A stretch of DNA of 64,000 nt. Origin: Pseudomonas sp. WN033. GTDB taxonomy: Bacteria > Pseudomonadota > Gammaproteobacteria > Pseudomonadales > Pseudomonadaceae. Position 1 is the first letter of the stretch; every line of letters begins with the position of its first letter. The stretch is from assembly GCA_002287035.1 (NCBI GenBank), contig NSKG01000011.1:1-64000 (forward strand). Direction: 5' to 3'. The notes under the pieces are model-generated. The model was not told the origin of the DNA. It did not search any database and worked only from the letters and a program-made list of their open reading frames with translations. The translations under genes were made by a program, and so were the position numbers. Shown piece after piece: positions 34,439-44,297 of the stretch.

Positions 34439-35710
34439 CTACAGCTCGGCGAAGCAGGCAGCGACGATATCCAGCCCTTCCTGTACCTCCACATCGGTGG
34501 CGGTCAGCGGCACCAGAATCCGGATGACGTTACCGTACTGGCCGCAGGACAACAGGATCAGGCCCTTGTCCCGGGCCTTGGCCACCACCTTGCCGGTCAG
34601 CTCGGCATCCGGCTTGCCATCGGCGCCAAACAGCTCGCAGGCGACCATCGCTCCCAGCCCGCGGACATCGCCAATACGCTGGTCGGCACCGGCAATCGCA
34701 CTCAAACGCTCGCGCATCAACTCGCCCAGGCGCTGACTACGGGCCAGCAGGTTCTCCTCCTCGAACACCTCCATCACCGCCAGCGCCGCCGCACAGGCCA
34801 GCGGGCTACCAGCATAGGTGCCGCCCAGCCCGCCGGGAGCAATCGCATCCATCACCTCGGCCCGCCCACACACACCCGCTACCGGGAAGCCACCGGCAAT
34901 CGACTTGGCAAACGTGGTCAGATCCGCCGCCACGCCCATCTGCTCCATGGCGAAGAAGGTACCGGTACGCCCGGCACCAGTCTGCACCTCATCGGCCACC
35001 AGCAGGATGCCGTGCTGATCACAGAGCGCCCGCAGACGCTGCATGAAGGCCGGACTAGCGACGTAGAAACCACCCTCGCCCTGCACCGGCTCGATGACAA
35101 TCGCGGCGATGTCACGCGGCTCTGCATCGTTCTTGAAAATCCGCTCGACGCTGGCCATCGCGTCGTCCTCGCTGACGCCATGGAGCGGACAAGGGAATTG
35201 CGCCCGGTACACACCACCCGGCATCAGGCCCATGCCCGCCGAATACGGCACCACCTTGCCAGTCATCGACAGGGTCATCATGGTGCGGCCATGGTAACCA
35301 CCGGTAAAAGCGATCACCCCGGTCCGGCCGGTAGCGGCGCGGGCGATCTTCACCGCATTCTCGACGGCCTCAGAGCCAGTAGTAACCAACAGGGTCTTCT
35401 TGTCGAAACTGCCCGGCACCCGAGCGTTGATTTTCTCGCACAGCTCAACATAGGGCTCATAGGCCAGTACCTGGAAGCAGGTATGGGTAAACTGCTCAAG
35501 TTGACGCTTGACCGCATCGATCACCTTGGGATGCCGATGCCCGGTGTTGAGCACCGCGATCCCACCGGCAAAATCAATGTACTGGCGTCCCTCGACATCC
35601 CAGACCGTGGCGTTTTCCGCACGCTGGACGAAAATCGGATGAATCTGGCTCACACCACGGGCGACGGCGTTGTGCCGGCGCTGCATCAGGGAGTCGTTGG
35701 TCTTGCTCAT
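34439..35710 (-). CDS. gabT: 4-aminobutyrate aminotransferase
   Basis: A 423-residue class III PLP-dependent transaminase converting GABA and 2-oxoglutarate to succinic semialdehyde and glutamate. The PLP lysine is Lys269 (TTFAKSIAGGFP), with the phosphate-binding TGSEAVENAVK and the VADEVQTGAGRTG aspartate motif. The start at 35710 follows GAGG; a longer form would add four residues. It is downstream of gabD, the next step of the pathway, separated by 208 bp with a large inverted repeat. Confidence 0.95.
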   Translation of the reverse strand: MSKTNDSLMQRRHNAVARGVSQIHPIFVQRAENATVWDVEGRQYIDFAGGIAVLNTGHRHPKVIDAVKRQLEQFTHTCFQVLAYEPYVELCEKINARVPGSFDKKTLLVTTGSEAVENAVKIARAATGRTGVIAFTGGYHGRTMMTLSMTGKVVPYSAGMGLMPGGVYRAQFPCPLHGVSEDDAMASVERIFKNDAEPRDIAAIVIEPVQGEGGFYVASPAFMQRLRALCDQHGILLVADEVQTGAGRTGTFFAMEQMGVAADLTTFAKSIAGGFPVAGVCGRAEVMDAIAPGGLGGTYAGSPLACAAALAVMEVFEEENLLARSQRLGELMRERLSAIAGADQRIGDVRGLGAMVACELFGADGKPDAELTGKVVAKARDKGLILLSCGQYGNVIRILVPLTATDVEVQEGLDIVAACFAEL

Positions 35711-35767
35711 ATCGGACCTCATGAATGAAGACAGGGGCAGTCAAAGGCGGCATCTGCGCGGGCGGCA

Positions 35768-35864
35768 TTGCCGGACAGCGGTTGCAGACACGCTGTGAAC
35801 CCATCCCTGGGCGCTCGACGATGCCCGTCCAGGGCATCGACGGTCTGCAACCGCTGTCCGGCAA
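35768..35864. repeat. Large perfect inverted repeat between gabD and gabT
   Basis: The 22 bases at 35768-35789 are the exact reverse complement of 35843-35864, around a 53-base spacer. The spacer itself contains CGATGCCC and GGGCATCG around GTCCA, a nested hairpin. The element could form a cruciform or a long RNA hairpin in the gabD-gabT transcript. Confidence 0.85.
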
Positions 35865-35918
35865 CACCGCTATCTAGTCCGTGCAGCCTTGGCTGTTACT
35901 CGGGTTTGATGAGCGGCC

Positions 35919-37379
35919 TCAAATACCGCCCAGGCACAGATATTTGATTTCGAGGTAGTCCTCGATACCGTACTTGGAGCCTTCGCGGCCCAGGCCCGAG
36001 GCCTTCATGCCGCCGAACGGCGCCACCTCGGTGGAAATCAGCCCGGTATTGATCCCGACCATGCCGTACTCCAGTGCCTCGGCGACGCGGAACACCCGGC
36101 CCAGATCACGGGCATAGAAGTAGGCGGCCAGACCAAACTCGGTATCGTTGGCCTGACGGATCACATCCGCTTCGTCACTGAAGCGGAACAGCGGCGCCAG
36201 CGGACCAAAGGTTTCCTCACGGGCCACCAGCATCGAGGCATCGACCCCGGTCAACACCGTTGGCTCGAAGAAGAACCCACCAAGCGCGTGCGGCTTACCG
36301 CCGGTCAGCACCTGGGCACCCTTGTCGGTCGCATCCTTGAGGTGACGCTGGACCTTGGCCACCGCATTGGCATCGATCAACGGCCCGGTAGTCACTCCCG
36401 GCTCGGCGCCATTGCCGACCTTGAGCTTGGCCACCGCTTCGCTCAGTTTGGCGGCAAACGCCTCGTACACGCTGTCCTGGACATAGATACGGTTGGCGCA
36501 TACGCAGGTCTGGCCGGCGTTGCGGTACTTGGAAATCATCGCGCCCTCGACCGCCGCATCCAGATCTGCGTCATCGAACACAATGAAAGGCGCATTGCCG
36601 CCCAGTTCCAGCGACAGCTTCTTCAGGGTCGGCGCACACTGCTCCATCAACTTGATACCGACAGCGGTCGAGCCGGTAAATGACAACTTGCGCACGATCG
36701 GGTTGGCGCACAGCTCGGCGCCCACCTCGCGTGAACGCTCAACGTCGGCACTGATCACGCTCAGCAGCCCGGCGGGCAGCCCGGCCTGCTCGCCCAGATA
36801 GGCCATGGCCAGGGCCGAAAACGGGGTTTGCGGAGCCGGCTTGAGGACCATGGCGCAACCGGCAGCCAGCGCCGGGCCAGCCTTGCGAGTAATCATCGCA
36901 GCAGGGAAGTTCCATGGTGTGATGGCCGCCGTTACTCCAATCGGCTCTTTCTGCACCAGGATGCGCTTGTCCGGCTGATGGCCGGGAATCACGTCGCCAT
37001 AAATGCGCTTGCCTTCCTCGGCGAACCACTCGAGAAACGACGCCGCGTAGGCAATTTCACCGCGCGCCTCGGTCAGTGGTTTGCCTTGTTCGGCGGTCAT
37101 GATCCGGGCCAGGTCTTCCTGGTGCTGCATCATCAGATCGTGCCACTTGCGCAGCACTGCCGCCCGCTCCTTGGCAGTCTTGGCCCGCCAGGCCGGCTGC
37201 GCCGCCTGGGCGGCAGCAATCGCCCGACGGGTTTCTTCGCCGCCCATATTCGGCACACTACCCAGGCGCTCGCCGGTAGCCGGGTTATGGATCTCGGTGC
37301 GGGCACCGGTGTCGGCCTCGCACCAATGACCATCAAGGTAGGCTTGCTGACGAAACAGCTCGGGGCAGTGCAGTTCCAT
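35919..37379 (-). CDS. gabD: Succinate-semialdehyde dehydrogenase (NADP+)
   Basis: A 486-residue aldehyde dehydrogenase of GabD type oxidising succinic semialdehyde to succinate. Landmarks are ITPWNFPAAMITRK, SLELGGNAPFIVFDDADLDAA with the general-base glutamate, and the catalytic cysteine in NAGQTCVCANRIYV. The start at 37379 gives the usual length; GAGG is 10 bases upstream. With gabT downstream it completes GABA catabolism. Confidence 0.94.
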   Translation of the reverse strand: MELHCPELFRQQAYLDGHWCEADTGARTEIHNPATGERLGSVPNMGGEETRRAIAAAQAAQPAWRAKTAKERAAVLRKWHDLMMQHQEDLARIMTAEQGKPLTEARGEIAYAASFLEWFAEEGKRIYGDVIPGHQPDKRILVQKEPIGVTAAITPWNFPAAMITRKAGPALAAGCAMVLKPAPQTPFSALAMAYLGEQAGLPAGLLSVISADVERSREVGAELCANPIVRKLSFTGSTAVGIKLMEQCAPTLKKLSLELGGNAPFIVFDDADLDAAVEGAMISKYRNAGQTCVCANRIYVQDSVYEAFAAKLSEAVAKLKVGNGAEPGVTTGPLIDANAVAKVQRHLKDATDKGAQVLTGGKPHALGGFFFEPTVLTGVDASMLVAREETFGPLAPLFRFSDEADVIRQANDTEFGLAAYFYARDLGRVFRVAEALEYGMVGINTGLISTEVAPFGGMKASGLGREGSKYGIEDYLEIKYLCLGGI

Positions 37380-37430
37380 GACGGGAGATCCTCGCGATTG
37401 GACGCCGGCAAAGGCGTAATGCATTTACAA

Positions 37431-37456
37431 CATGTTTGTTTGATATTTCAAACATG
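37431..37456. promoter_or_regulatory. Inverted repeat in the gabD upstream region
   Basis: CATGTTTG (37431-37438) and CAAACATG (37449-37456) are perfect inverted arms around TTTGATATTT. It is about 52 bases before the gabD start, a position suited to an operator, and no regulator gene is adjacent. Confidence 0.45.
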
Positions 37457-37587
37457 CTAAGTCGCCGTACGCCGACAAGCAATAGCCGGGATGAAAAAAT
37501 CTGTGATTGGTGCGTGTGGGCGCGGTTGTGATGAAACAGCAACAGACCCTAAACTGGCGCACGACTTTGAAATGAACCACGCCCGCC

Positions 37588-38052
37588 ATGTTCCATATCG
37601 CCCTGCTTGAACCCGAGATTCCGCCAAATACCGGCAACATCATCCGGCTGTGCGCCAACACCGGCTGCCAGTTGCACCTGATCGAGCCGCTGGGGTTTGA
37701 GCTGGATGACAAGCGCCTGCGTCGCGCCGGCCTGGACTATCACGAGTTTGCCGCCTTGCAGGTGCACCCCGACCTGGACAGTTGCCTGGCCGCAGTACAA
37801 CCCGCCCGGGTCTTTGCTCTGAGCACCAAGGGTAGCCGCTGGTTCAGCGAGGTCAGCTATCAGCCGGGGGACATGTTCCTGTTCGGCCCGGAAAGTCGCG
37901 GCCTGCCGGTCGAGGTACGCGAAAGCCTGCCGACCGAGCAGGTCTTGCGGATTCCAATGCGCGAAAACAGCCGCAGCCTCAACCTGTCCAACAGTGCCGC
38001 CGTGCTGGTTTACGAGGCCTGGCGCCAACAGGGCTACCTGGGCGCCAGTTGA
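37588..38052 (+). CDS. trmL: tRNA (cytidine(34)-2'-O)-methyltransferase
   Basis: A 154-residue SPOUT-class (trefoil knot) methyltransferase that modifies the wobble base of tRNA-Leu isoacceptors using SAM. It begins [26 protein letters not shown] and has the knot motifs FGPESRGLP and [27 protein letters not shown]. Length matches TrmL. It is followed by a hairpin shared with the convergent oxidoreductase gene. Confidence 0.95.
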   Translation: MFHIALLEPEIPPNTGNIIRLCANTGCQLHLIEPLGFELDDKRLRRAGLDYHEFAALQVHPDLDSCLAAVQPARVFALSTKGSRWFSEVSYQPGDMFLFGPESRGLPVEVRESLPTEQVLRIPMRENSRSLNLSNSAAVLVYEAWRQQGYLGAS

Positions 38053-38069
38053 GCGAGCAGAGACAGGCC

Positions 38070-38100
38070 GCAGGCTGAAAGCCAGGGGCTTTCAGCCTGC
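38070..38100. terminator. Bidirectional hairpin terminator between trmL and the oxidoreductase gene
   Basis: GCAGGCTGAAAGCC (38070-38083) and GGCTTTCAGCCTGC (38087-38100) pair perfectly over 14 bp around AGG. A T-tract is poor on both sides, but the position between converging genes supports a terminator. Confidence 0.75.
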
Positions 38101-38112
38101 AACCAGCTCGTT

Positions 38113-39090
38113 TTAGCGGGTCTTGATCACGACCTTGCCGACCGCCTTGCGCGAACTCAGCATGGCCAGAGCATCTTCATACTGATTCAGCTCATAGGTC
38201 TGGGACACCAGCGGCTTGAGCTTGCCTTCGCTGTACCAGGCAAACAGTTGCTGGAAGTTGGCCAGGTTGTCCTGCGGCTGGCGCGCGGCAAATGCTCCCC
38301 AGAACACCCCGACCACCGCCGCGCCCTTGAGCAGCGGCAGGTTGGCCGGCATTTCCGGAATCCGGCCACTGGCAAACCCGATCACCAGCAGGCGGCCATT
38401 CCAGTTGATGCAGCGCAGCGACTGGTCGAACAGATCGCCACCGACCGGATCATAGATCACATCGGCACCCTGACCCTTGGTCAGCGCCTTGACCTTTTCC
38501 TTCAGCTCGCCGTCAGCGTAGTTGATCAGTTCATCGGCACCGGCGGCCTTGGCCACTTCCAGTTTCTCGTCGCTGGAGGCAGCCGCGATCACCCGCGCGC
38601 CCATGGCCTTGCCGATCTCGACGGCAGCCAGGCCGACACCACCGGAAGCGCCCAGCACCAGCAGGGTTTCACCAGGCTTGAGCTCGCCACGCTGCTTGAG
38701 CGCATGCATCGAGGTGCCGTAGGTCATGCTGAAGCCGGCAGCGGTGACATAGTCCATATCGTCGGGCATCGGCAGCACGCGCATGGCATCGACCGCGATT
38801 TTCTCGGCAAAGCTGCCAAAACCGGTCAGGGCCATGACCCGATCGCCCGGCTTGAGGTGCTTGACCTTCTCGCCAACGCTGGATACCACACCCGCAGCTT
38901 CGCCACCCGGCGAGAACGGGAACGGCGGCTTGACCTGATACTTGCCTTCAATGATCAGGGTGTCAGGGAAGTTGACCCCGGCAGCATGGATGTCGATCAC
39001 CACATCGTTGGGTTTGGCCACCGGATCGGTGGTTTCTTCCAGCACCAGGCTGCTGGCCGGTCCATAGGCTTTGCACAATACCGCTTTCAT
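38113..39090 (-). CDS. NADPH:quinone oxidoreductase family protein (zinc-free MDR)
   Basis: A 325-residue medium-chain dehydrogenase/reductase of quinone oxidoreductase type. It has the GroES-like N-terminal domain (MKAVLCKAYGPASSLVLEET), lacks the zinc-binding cysteine set, and carries the Rossmann motif LVLGASGGVGLAAVEIGKAMGA. It probably reduces quinones or enones with NADPH. I used the ATG at 39090, preceded by GGGAGCTC. No specific pathway link is visible. Confidence 0.88.
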   Translation of the reverse strand: MKAVLCKAYGPASSLVLEETTDPVAKPNDVVIDIHAAGVNFPDTLIIEGKYQVKPPFPFSPGGEAAGVVSSVGEKVKHLKPGDRVMALTGFGSFAEKIAVDAMRVLPMPDDMDYVTAAGFSMTYGTSMHALKQRGELKPGETLLVLGASGGVGLAAVEIGKAMGARVIAAASSDEKLEVAKAAGADELINYADGELKEKVKALTKGQGADVIYDPVGGDLFDQSLRCINWNGRLLVIGFASGRIPEMPANLPLLKGAAVVGVFWGAFAARQPQDNLANFQQLFAWYSEGKLKPLVSQTYELNQYEDALAMLSSRKAVGKVVIKTR

Positions 39091-39278
39091 GGGGAGCTCC
39101 CTGTTGTTCAGTTTTCGCCAGTCTAGTCGCAACTGCCGGCCTCTGGTCAATCACCATGCCCCGGAGTGATTGCCAGCCATAACGCCGTATTGCCAACGCA
39201 GGTAGTTTTTCAGCGGTTTCTTTGGCCTGGAACCGCAGCTCGGCTATCCTGTGCCAAACCCAAGGAGTGCTCCAGTCT

Positions 39279-39662
39279 ATGCGATCCCTTTTCCTGACCC
39301 TGGTTCTGATCCTGTCGCTACCTCTGACAGCACAGGCCTCCGATCCGCAGTACGTCGAACTCAGCCCTTCGTTCATCGGCACACTGACAGACAGCGGCCC
39401 GCGGATCCGCTATCTGAAGGTGGATGTGGCGCTGCGTACCAACGATCCGGCGGCGGTCGCGCGGATCCAGTACCACGATCCGCTGATCCGCAATGCACTG
39501 GTCAGCCTGTTCAGTCGTCAGAACCAGGACAGCCTGAGCGGTCTGGAAGCACGTGAGGCACTGCGGCTTGAGGCGCTGGCGGTGGTGCGCCAGACCCTGG
39601 AGGAAGAGGAAGGACGAGCGCTGGTCGATGACCTGCTGTTTACCAATCTGATTACCCAGTAA
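39279..39662 (+). CDS. FliL-like exported protein
   Basis: A 127-residue protein with an N-terminal hydrophobic signal (MRSLFLTLVLILSLPLTAQA-SD), rather than the usual FliL membrane anchor. The body (YLKVDVALRTNDPAAVARIQYHDPLIRNALVSLFSRQ) and tail (EEEGRALVDDLLFTNLITQ) match the flagellar basal-body-associated FliL fold. AAGGAG lies 12 bases before the start. It is away from any flagellar cluster, so it is an orphan paralogue of unknown role. Confidence 0.75.
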   Translation: MRSLFLTLVLILSLPLTAQASDPQYVELSPSFIGTLTDSGPRIRYLKVDVALRTNDPAAVARIQYHDPLIRNALVSLFSRQNQDSLSGLEAREALRLEALAVVRQTLEEEEGRALVDDLLFTNLITQ

Positions 39663-39692
39663 CCACCCCGGGAGCCTGCTCCGCAGGGTGGT
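39662..39692. terminator. Hairpin between the FliL-like gene and gshA
   Basis: ACCACCC (39662-39668) pairs with GGGTGGT (39686-39692) and encloses GGAGC-CT-GCTCC, a compound hairpin between convergent genes. No clear T-tract. Confidence 0.45.
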
Positions 39693-39699
39693 CCGTGAC

Positions 39700-41298
39700 T
39701 CAGGCGCGCAGCGCCTGATCCTGTGGCTGCTGAGCCAGATAGCGGGCAACGAAGGTATCGAAGTCAACGTCATCGGCCGCCTCCAGCGCCGCCTGCTCGG
39801 CCAGCGAGCTGTCGGCCTGGGCCTGGAAGGCGCGCTGCTGCTCAGCGTCCAGCGGGTGTGCGAGGAAGTAGGCCTGATGCGCCTGCGACTGGGCCAGGGC
39901 AAAACGGAAGAAGCTGTTGCCATGCTGCTCGATGGCTCCCAGCACCCGGGCCGACGGCGTCAACTCCGGATCATGCAGCTTGGCCCGCTGCACGTTCAGA
40001 GCCTCGCTGTAGGCCTGGGTCTGATGCGTTTGGTCGAGCAACTGAGCGCAACGCTCGATGGACTCCAAAAGCTCCAACCCCCAGTCTTTCAACCCCACTG
40101 CGGCGCCACCACGCCCCAACACCAACCCCGGCTCACGGCCACGCTTGACCGCCAGGGCAAAGTTGCTGGCAGCCTCGTCGCAGGCCTGACTGTCCATGAA
40201 AGGACTGTCTTCCAGGGCGCAGTAGAGCAGGAAGCTGTCGAGGAAGCGGGCGGTGGCCGGCTCAATTCCCAGCGGCGTGAAGGGATCGATATCCATGCAG
40301 CGGACCTCGACATACTCCACCCCGCGACTGGCCAGGGCATGCACCGGCTTCTCGCCGCTGTGGGTCACGCGCTTGGGCCGGATCGGGCTGTAGAACTCGT
40401 TTTCGATCTGCAGCAGGTTGGTGTTCAATTGCTGCCACTGGCCCTGGCTGTCGTGAGTGCCCAGCGCAGCATAGGGCGCATAGGGCAGGCTGATGGCCTG
40501 CAGCATGCTGTTGATGTAGCTATCCAGGCTGTTGTAGCAAACATTCAGCCCCGACTGGGCATTGTTGTTGTAGCCCAGGTCACTCATCCGCAGGCTGGTG
40601 GCGTAGGGCAGATACAGGCTCTTGTCGCCAAGCTGCTCCAGTTTGTGATCCCGCCCCTGGAGAAAGCTGGCGCACAACGCCGGCGATGCGCCGAACAGAT
40701 ACATCAGCAGCCAGGCGTAGCGGCGGAAATTGCGAATCAGCCCAACATAACGTTCGGACTGGTAGTCGCGGGCTGACAGCGGGCTGCCGTCCTGTTCCTG
40801 CAGCAGCGCCCACAGTTGCGGCGGCAGCGAAAAATTGTAGTGAATCCCGGCAATGCACTGCATGGCTTTGCCGTAACGAATCGCCAGGCCACGGCGATAG
40901 ACGTGCTTGAGCGTGCCGATGTTGGAGGTGCCGTACCAGGCAATCGGAATCTCGGCGTCGGTTTCCGGCAACCAGCAGGGCATGGACTCAGTCCACAACA
41001 GCTCTTCACCCAACTGGCTGTAGGTGAAACGGTGCACGGCCTCCAGGCTCTCGAACAGTGTATCGATCCGGTTGTGGACCGGTGTGATCAACTCCAGCAG
41101 AGCTTCGGAATAGTCGGTGGTTATGCTCGGATGGGTCAGTGCCGAACCCAGCCCAAGAGGATGTGGGGTCTGGGCCAAACGCCCATCAACGCTGATCCGC
41201 AGACTTTCCTTTTCGATACCATGCTGGCAGTCACGCAGACGCTGACGATGTGCGGGCTGGGACAACAGGTCGAGTCGATCATTGAGCTGTGGTGACAA
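39700..41298 (-). CDS. gshA: Glutamate-cysteine ligase
   Basis: About 532 residues of the proteobacterial GshA family that makes gamma-glutamylcysteine, the first step of glutathione synthesis. Typical blocks are HGIEKESLRIS near the N terminus, ITTDYSEALLELITP, YRRGLAIRYGKAMQCIAGIHYNFS and EVRCMDIDPFTPLGI. There is no good ATG. AAGGAG lies 8 bases before a TTG at 41298 and directly abuts a GTG at 41307, so I chose TTG. gshB for the second step is about 17 kb away. Confidence 0.9.
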   Translation of the reverse strand: MSPQLNDRLDLLSQPAHRQRLRDCQHGIEKESLRISVDGRLAQTPHPLGLGSALTHPSITTDYSEALLELITPVHNRIDTLFESLEAVHRFTYSQLGEELLWTESMPCWLPETDAEIPIAWYGTSNIGTLKHVYRRGLAIRYGKAMQCIAGIHYNFSLPPQLWALLQEQDGSPLSARDYQSERYVGLIRNFRRYAWLLMYLFGASPALCASFLQGRDHKLEQLGDKSLYLPYATSLRMSDLGYNNNAQSGLNVCYNSLDSYINSMLQAISLPYAPYAALGTHDSQGQWQQLNTNLLQIENEFYSPIRPKRVTHSGEKPVHALASRGVEYVEVRCMDIDPFTPLGIEPATARFLDSFLLYCALEDSPFMDSQACDEAASNFALAVKRGREPGLVLGRGGAAVGLKDWGLELLESIERCAQLLDQTHQTQAYSEALNVQRAKLHDPELTPSARVLGAIEQHGNSFFRFALAQSQAHQAYFLAHPLDAEQQRAFQAQADSSLAEQAALEAADDVDFDTFVARYLAQQPQDQALRA

Positions 41299-41372
41299 GG
41301 TCGTCACTCCTTAAGCGGCAGAGATCCGGAGGCTACAACAGGCCGTCCGGACGTTCCATCAGTATAGCGATT

Positions 41373-41774
41373 TCAGATCCGCGCAAAGGTGCCCAGCGCC
41401 TTGGCCACCAGCACACCGTCCTGCCAGACCTCACCATCAACCACCACCGTGCGGGTGCCGGCATGGACCACCTTGCCACGCCCGTCCAGCGTGCCGCCGG
41501 TCACCGCCCGGGTGTAGTTGATCTTGCACTCGACCGTGGCCGTGACCTCATCGGGCTCCAGCACGCTGAAGGCCGCCGCGCCCATGGCCGAATCAAGCAG
41601 GGTGAACACCACCCCGCCATGCACCCGCCCGGTGGAGTTGAAATGCCGCTGGTCGATGTCCAGGTGCAAATGGCATTCGCCCTTGCTGATATGGCGGAAC
41701 TCCAGGCCAATCAGACGAGTGAAATCGCTCATGCGGTTTTCGGCAAAGCTCTTGAGGGCGGGATGATCAACCAT
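41373..41774 (-). CDS. PaaI-type hotdog-fold thioesterase
   Basis: A 133-residue single hotdog-domain protein with the PaaI/YigI signature RVHGGVVFTLLDSAMGAAAFS. It probably hydrolyses an acyl-CoA thioester, substrate unknown. It begins two bases before the tex stop and is likely cotranscribed with tex. Confidence 0.85.
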   Translation of the reverse strand: MVDHPALKSFAENRMSDFTRLIGLEFRHISKGECHLHLDIDQRHFNSTGRVHGGVVFTLLDSAMGAAAFSVLEPDEVTATVECKINYTRAVTGGTLDGRGKVVHAGTRTVVVDGEVWQDGVLVAKALGTFARI

Positions 41775-41776
41775 GG

Positions 41777-44113
41777 TCAGCGCTTCTTCAGGTTCTTGGC
41801 ATTGGCAAACAGATTGGCAAAGGTAGCACCACCCTGTTCGCGCGGGCCAGCAGCTTTGTTCGGCTGACGGGCACCAGACCGGGAATTGGCACGATCAGCC
41901 GGGCGCTCACCGCCACGGCCAGCACTGACTGCGGCGCCAGGCTGATCATCCATGCGCATGGTCAGGCTGATCCGCTGACGGGGGATATCCACCTCCAGCA
42001 CCTTGACCTTGACGATGTCGCCAGCCTTGACCACCTCACGCGGATCCTTGACGAACTGATGCGAGAGCATCGAGATATGCACCAGGCCATCCTGATGTAC
42101 ACCGATATCGACAAAGGCGCCGAAGTTGGCAACGTTGGTCACCACCCCTTCCAGCATCATGCCCGGCTTCAGGTCGGCCAGCGTCTCTACCCCATCCTGG
42201 AACACCGCCGCCTTGAACTCCGGGCGCGGATCACGACCGGGCTTGTCCAGCTCCTTGAGAATGTCGGTGATGGTCGGCACCCCGAAGCGCTCGTCGGTGA
42301 AGCGCGCCGGCTCCAGCTTGCGCAGGAACGTCGAGTCGCCGATCAGACTGCGGATATCGCGACCGGTGTCAGCGGCGATGCGCTCGACCAACGGATAAGC
42401 CTCCGGGTGTACAGCCGAGGCATCGAGCGGGTCGTCGCCATTCATAACCCGCAAGAAGCCGGCAGCCTGCTCGAAGGTCTTGTCGCCCAGGCGGCTGACC
42501 TTGAGCAGTTCACGGCGACTGCGGAAAGCACCGTGCTGGTTACGGTACTCGACGATGTTCTGGGCGATGGTCGGATTGAGCCCGGACACCCGGGTCAACA
42601 GCGGCGCCGAGGCGGTATTAAGATCGACCCCGACTGCGTTCACGCAGTCCTCGACTACCGCATCCAGACTGCGCGCCAGTTTCACCTGCGAGACATCGTG
42701 CTGGTACTGGCCAACGCCGATGGACTTCGGTTCGATTTTCACCAGTTCGGCCAACGGGTCCTGCAGACGCCGGCCGATCGACACCGCGCCACGGTATGTC
42801 ACATCCAGGTCCGGGAATTCCCGCGCCGCCAGTTCCGAGGCCGAATACACCGAAGCGCCCGCTTCGGACACCATGATCTTGGTCAGTTTCAGTTGCGGGT
42901 GCTGGCGCAGCAGATCGCCAGCCAGCTTGTCTGTCTCGCGCGAGGCGGTGCCGTTGCCGATCGCGATCAGGTCGACCTGATGCTTCTGGCACAACGCCCC
43001 GAGTACCGCCAGCGACTGATCCCACTGATTGCGCGGGGCATGGGGGAAGATGGTGACGTGATCGACCAGCTTGCCGGTGGCATCCACCACCACCGCCTTG
43101 ACCCCGGTACGCAGCCCCGGGTCCAGCGCCAGGGTCACCCGCTGGCCGGCCGGCGCGGCCAGCAGCAGGTCCTTGAGGTTGCTGGCAAACACCCGGATCG
43201 CCTCATCCTCGGCCATCTCGCGCAGATCACCGAGCAGTTCGGTTTCCAGATGACCCAACAGCTTCACCCGCCAGGTCCAGCGCACTACCTCGGCCAGCCA
43301 CTTGTCTGCAGCACGGCCCTGGTTGCTGATATTAACCGCCTCGGCGATCAAGCCTTCACAGGGATGACTGGCACCCGGGGTCGCATCCGCCTCACCCAGC
43401 TCCAGACTGATGCTGAGAATGCCTTCATTGCGCCCGCGCAGAATCGCCAGCGCCCGGTGCGAGGGTACCTTGGCCAGCGGCTCATCGTATTCGAAATAGT
43501 CGCGGAACTTGGCGCCCTCGGTTTCCTTGCCGGGTACCAGCCGCGACACCACCCGGCCGTCCTGCTTGAGTGTGCGGCGCAGCCGCTCAAGCAGGTTGGC
43601 GTCTTCACTGAAGCGCTCCATGAGGATGTACTTGGCCCCATCCAGAGCAGCCTTGACGTCAGCCACGCCCTTGTCAGCATCGACAAACCCGGCTGCCAGC
43701 GCCTCCGGCTCCAGCGTCGGATCGGCATACAACTGCTCGGCCAACGGCCCAAGCCCGGCCTCCAGAGCGATCTGGCCCTTGGTCCGGCGCTTGGGTTTGT
43801 ACGGCAGATAGAGATCTTCCAGCCGGGTCTTGGTATCGGCCTCGCGGATATCGCGCTCCAGCTCCGGGCTCAGCTTGCCCTGTTCGGCGATGCTGGCAAG
43901 GATGCTCTGGCGCCGGTCTTCCATCTCGCGCAGATAACGCAGGCGCTCTTCCAGATAACGCAGTTGGGTGTCATCCAGGCTACCGGTAACCTCTTTCCGG
44001 TAACGGGCGATGAAGGGCACGCTGGCGCCCTCGTCGATCAGCGCGACGGTGGCCGCCACCTGTTCCGGGCGAACCGTCAATTCCGCGGCAATCCGCGAGG
44101 CGATACTATCCAT
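41777..44113 (-). CDS. tex: Tex family RNA-binding transcription accessory protein
   Basis: A 778-residue Tex/YhgF protein: N-terminal helical domain, a YqgF-like domain ([23 protein letters not shown]), helix-hairpin-helix modules ([30 protein letters not shown]) and a C-terminal S1 RNA-binding domain ([29 protein letters not shown]). A basic Gly/Arg tail follows. It matches Pseudomonas aeruginosa Tex. The ATG at 44113 ([12 protein letters not shown]) fits homologues; a GTG four codons earlier is less likely. Confidence 0.95.
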   Translation of the reverse strand: MDSIASRIAAELTVRPEQVAATVALIDEGASVPFIARYRKEVTGSLDDTQLRYLEERLRYLREMEDRRQSILASIAEQGKLSPELERDIREADTKTRLEDLYLPYKPKRRTKGQIALEAGLGPLAEQLYADPTLEPEALAAGFVDADKGVADVKAALDGAKYILMERFSEDANLLERLRRTLKQDGRVVSRLVPGKETEGAKFRDYFEYDEPLAKVPSHRALAILRGRNEGILSISLELGEADATPGASHPCEGLIAEAVNISNQGRAADKWLAEVVRWTWRVKLLGHLETELLGDLREMAEDEAIRVFASNLKDLLLAAPAGQRVTLALDPGLRTGVKAVVVDATGKLVDHVTIFPHAPRNQWDQSLAVLGALCQKHQVDLIAIGNGTASRETDKLAGDLLRQHPQLKLTKIMVSEAGASVYSASELAAREFPDLDVTYRGAVSIGRRLQDPLAELVKIEPKSIGVGQYQHDVSQVKLARSLDAVVEDCVNAVGVDLNTASAPLLTRVSGLNPTIAQNIVEYRNQHGAFRSRRELLKVSRLGDKTFEQAAGFLRVMNGDDPLDASAVHPEAYPLVERIAADTGRDIRSLIGDSTFLRKLEPARFTDERFGVPTITDILKELDKPGRDPRPEFKAAVFQDGVETLADLKPGMMLEGVVTNVANFGAFVDIGVHQDGLVHISMLSHQFVKDPREVVKAGDIVKVKVLEVDIPRQRISLTMRMDDQPGAAVSAGRGGERPADRANSRSGARQPNKAAGPREQGGATFANLFANAKNLKKR

Positions 44114-44297
44114 GGGTAAATCCACTTGGTGTATTACAAGCCGCGCAGTATAACCGAGTCAGCGGCGCTTGCGACGCCAGCCTGCCGGGATAGGCAAGCC
44201 GCTGAAAGCACAGGAGAAACCTCTTGTAACAATGGCCGAACACCGCCATTGTTGGGCTTCAGCCACAATAAGGGCATTTCAACCAGGGCAAGAGATC

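Noticed and set aside
42059..44119. Long open frame (about 686 codons) on the plus strand opposite tex
   Set aside because: Antisense to the well-recognised Tex protein; no coding features of its own.
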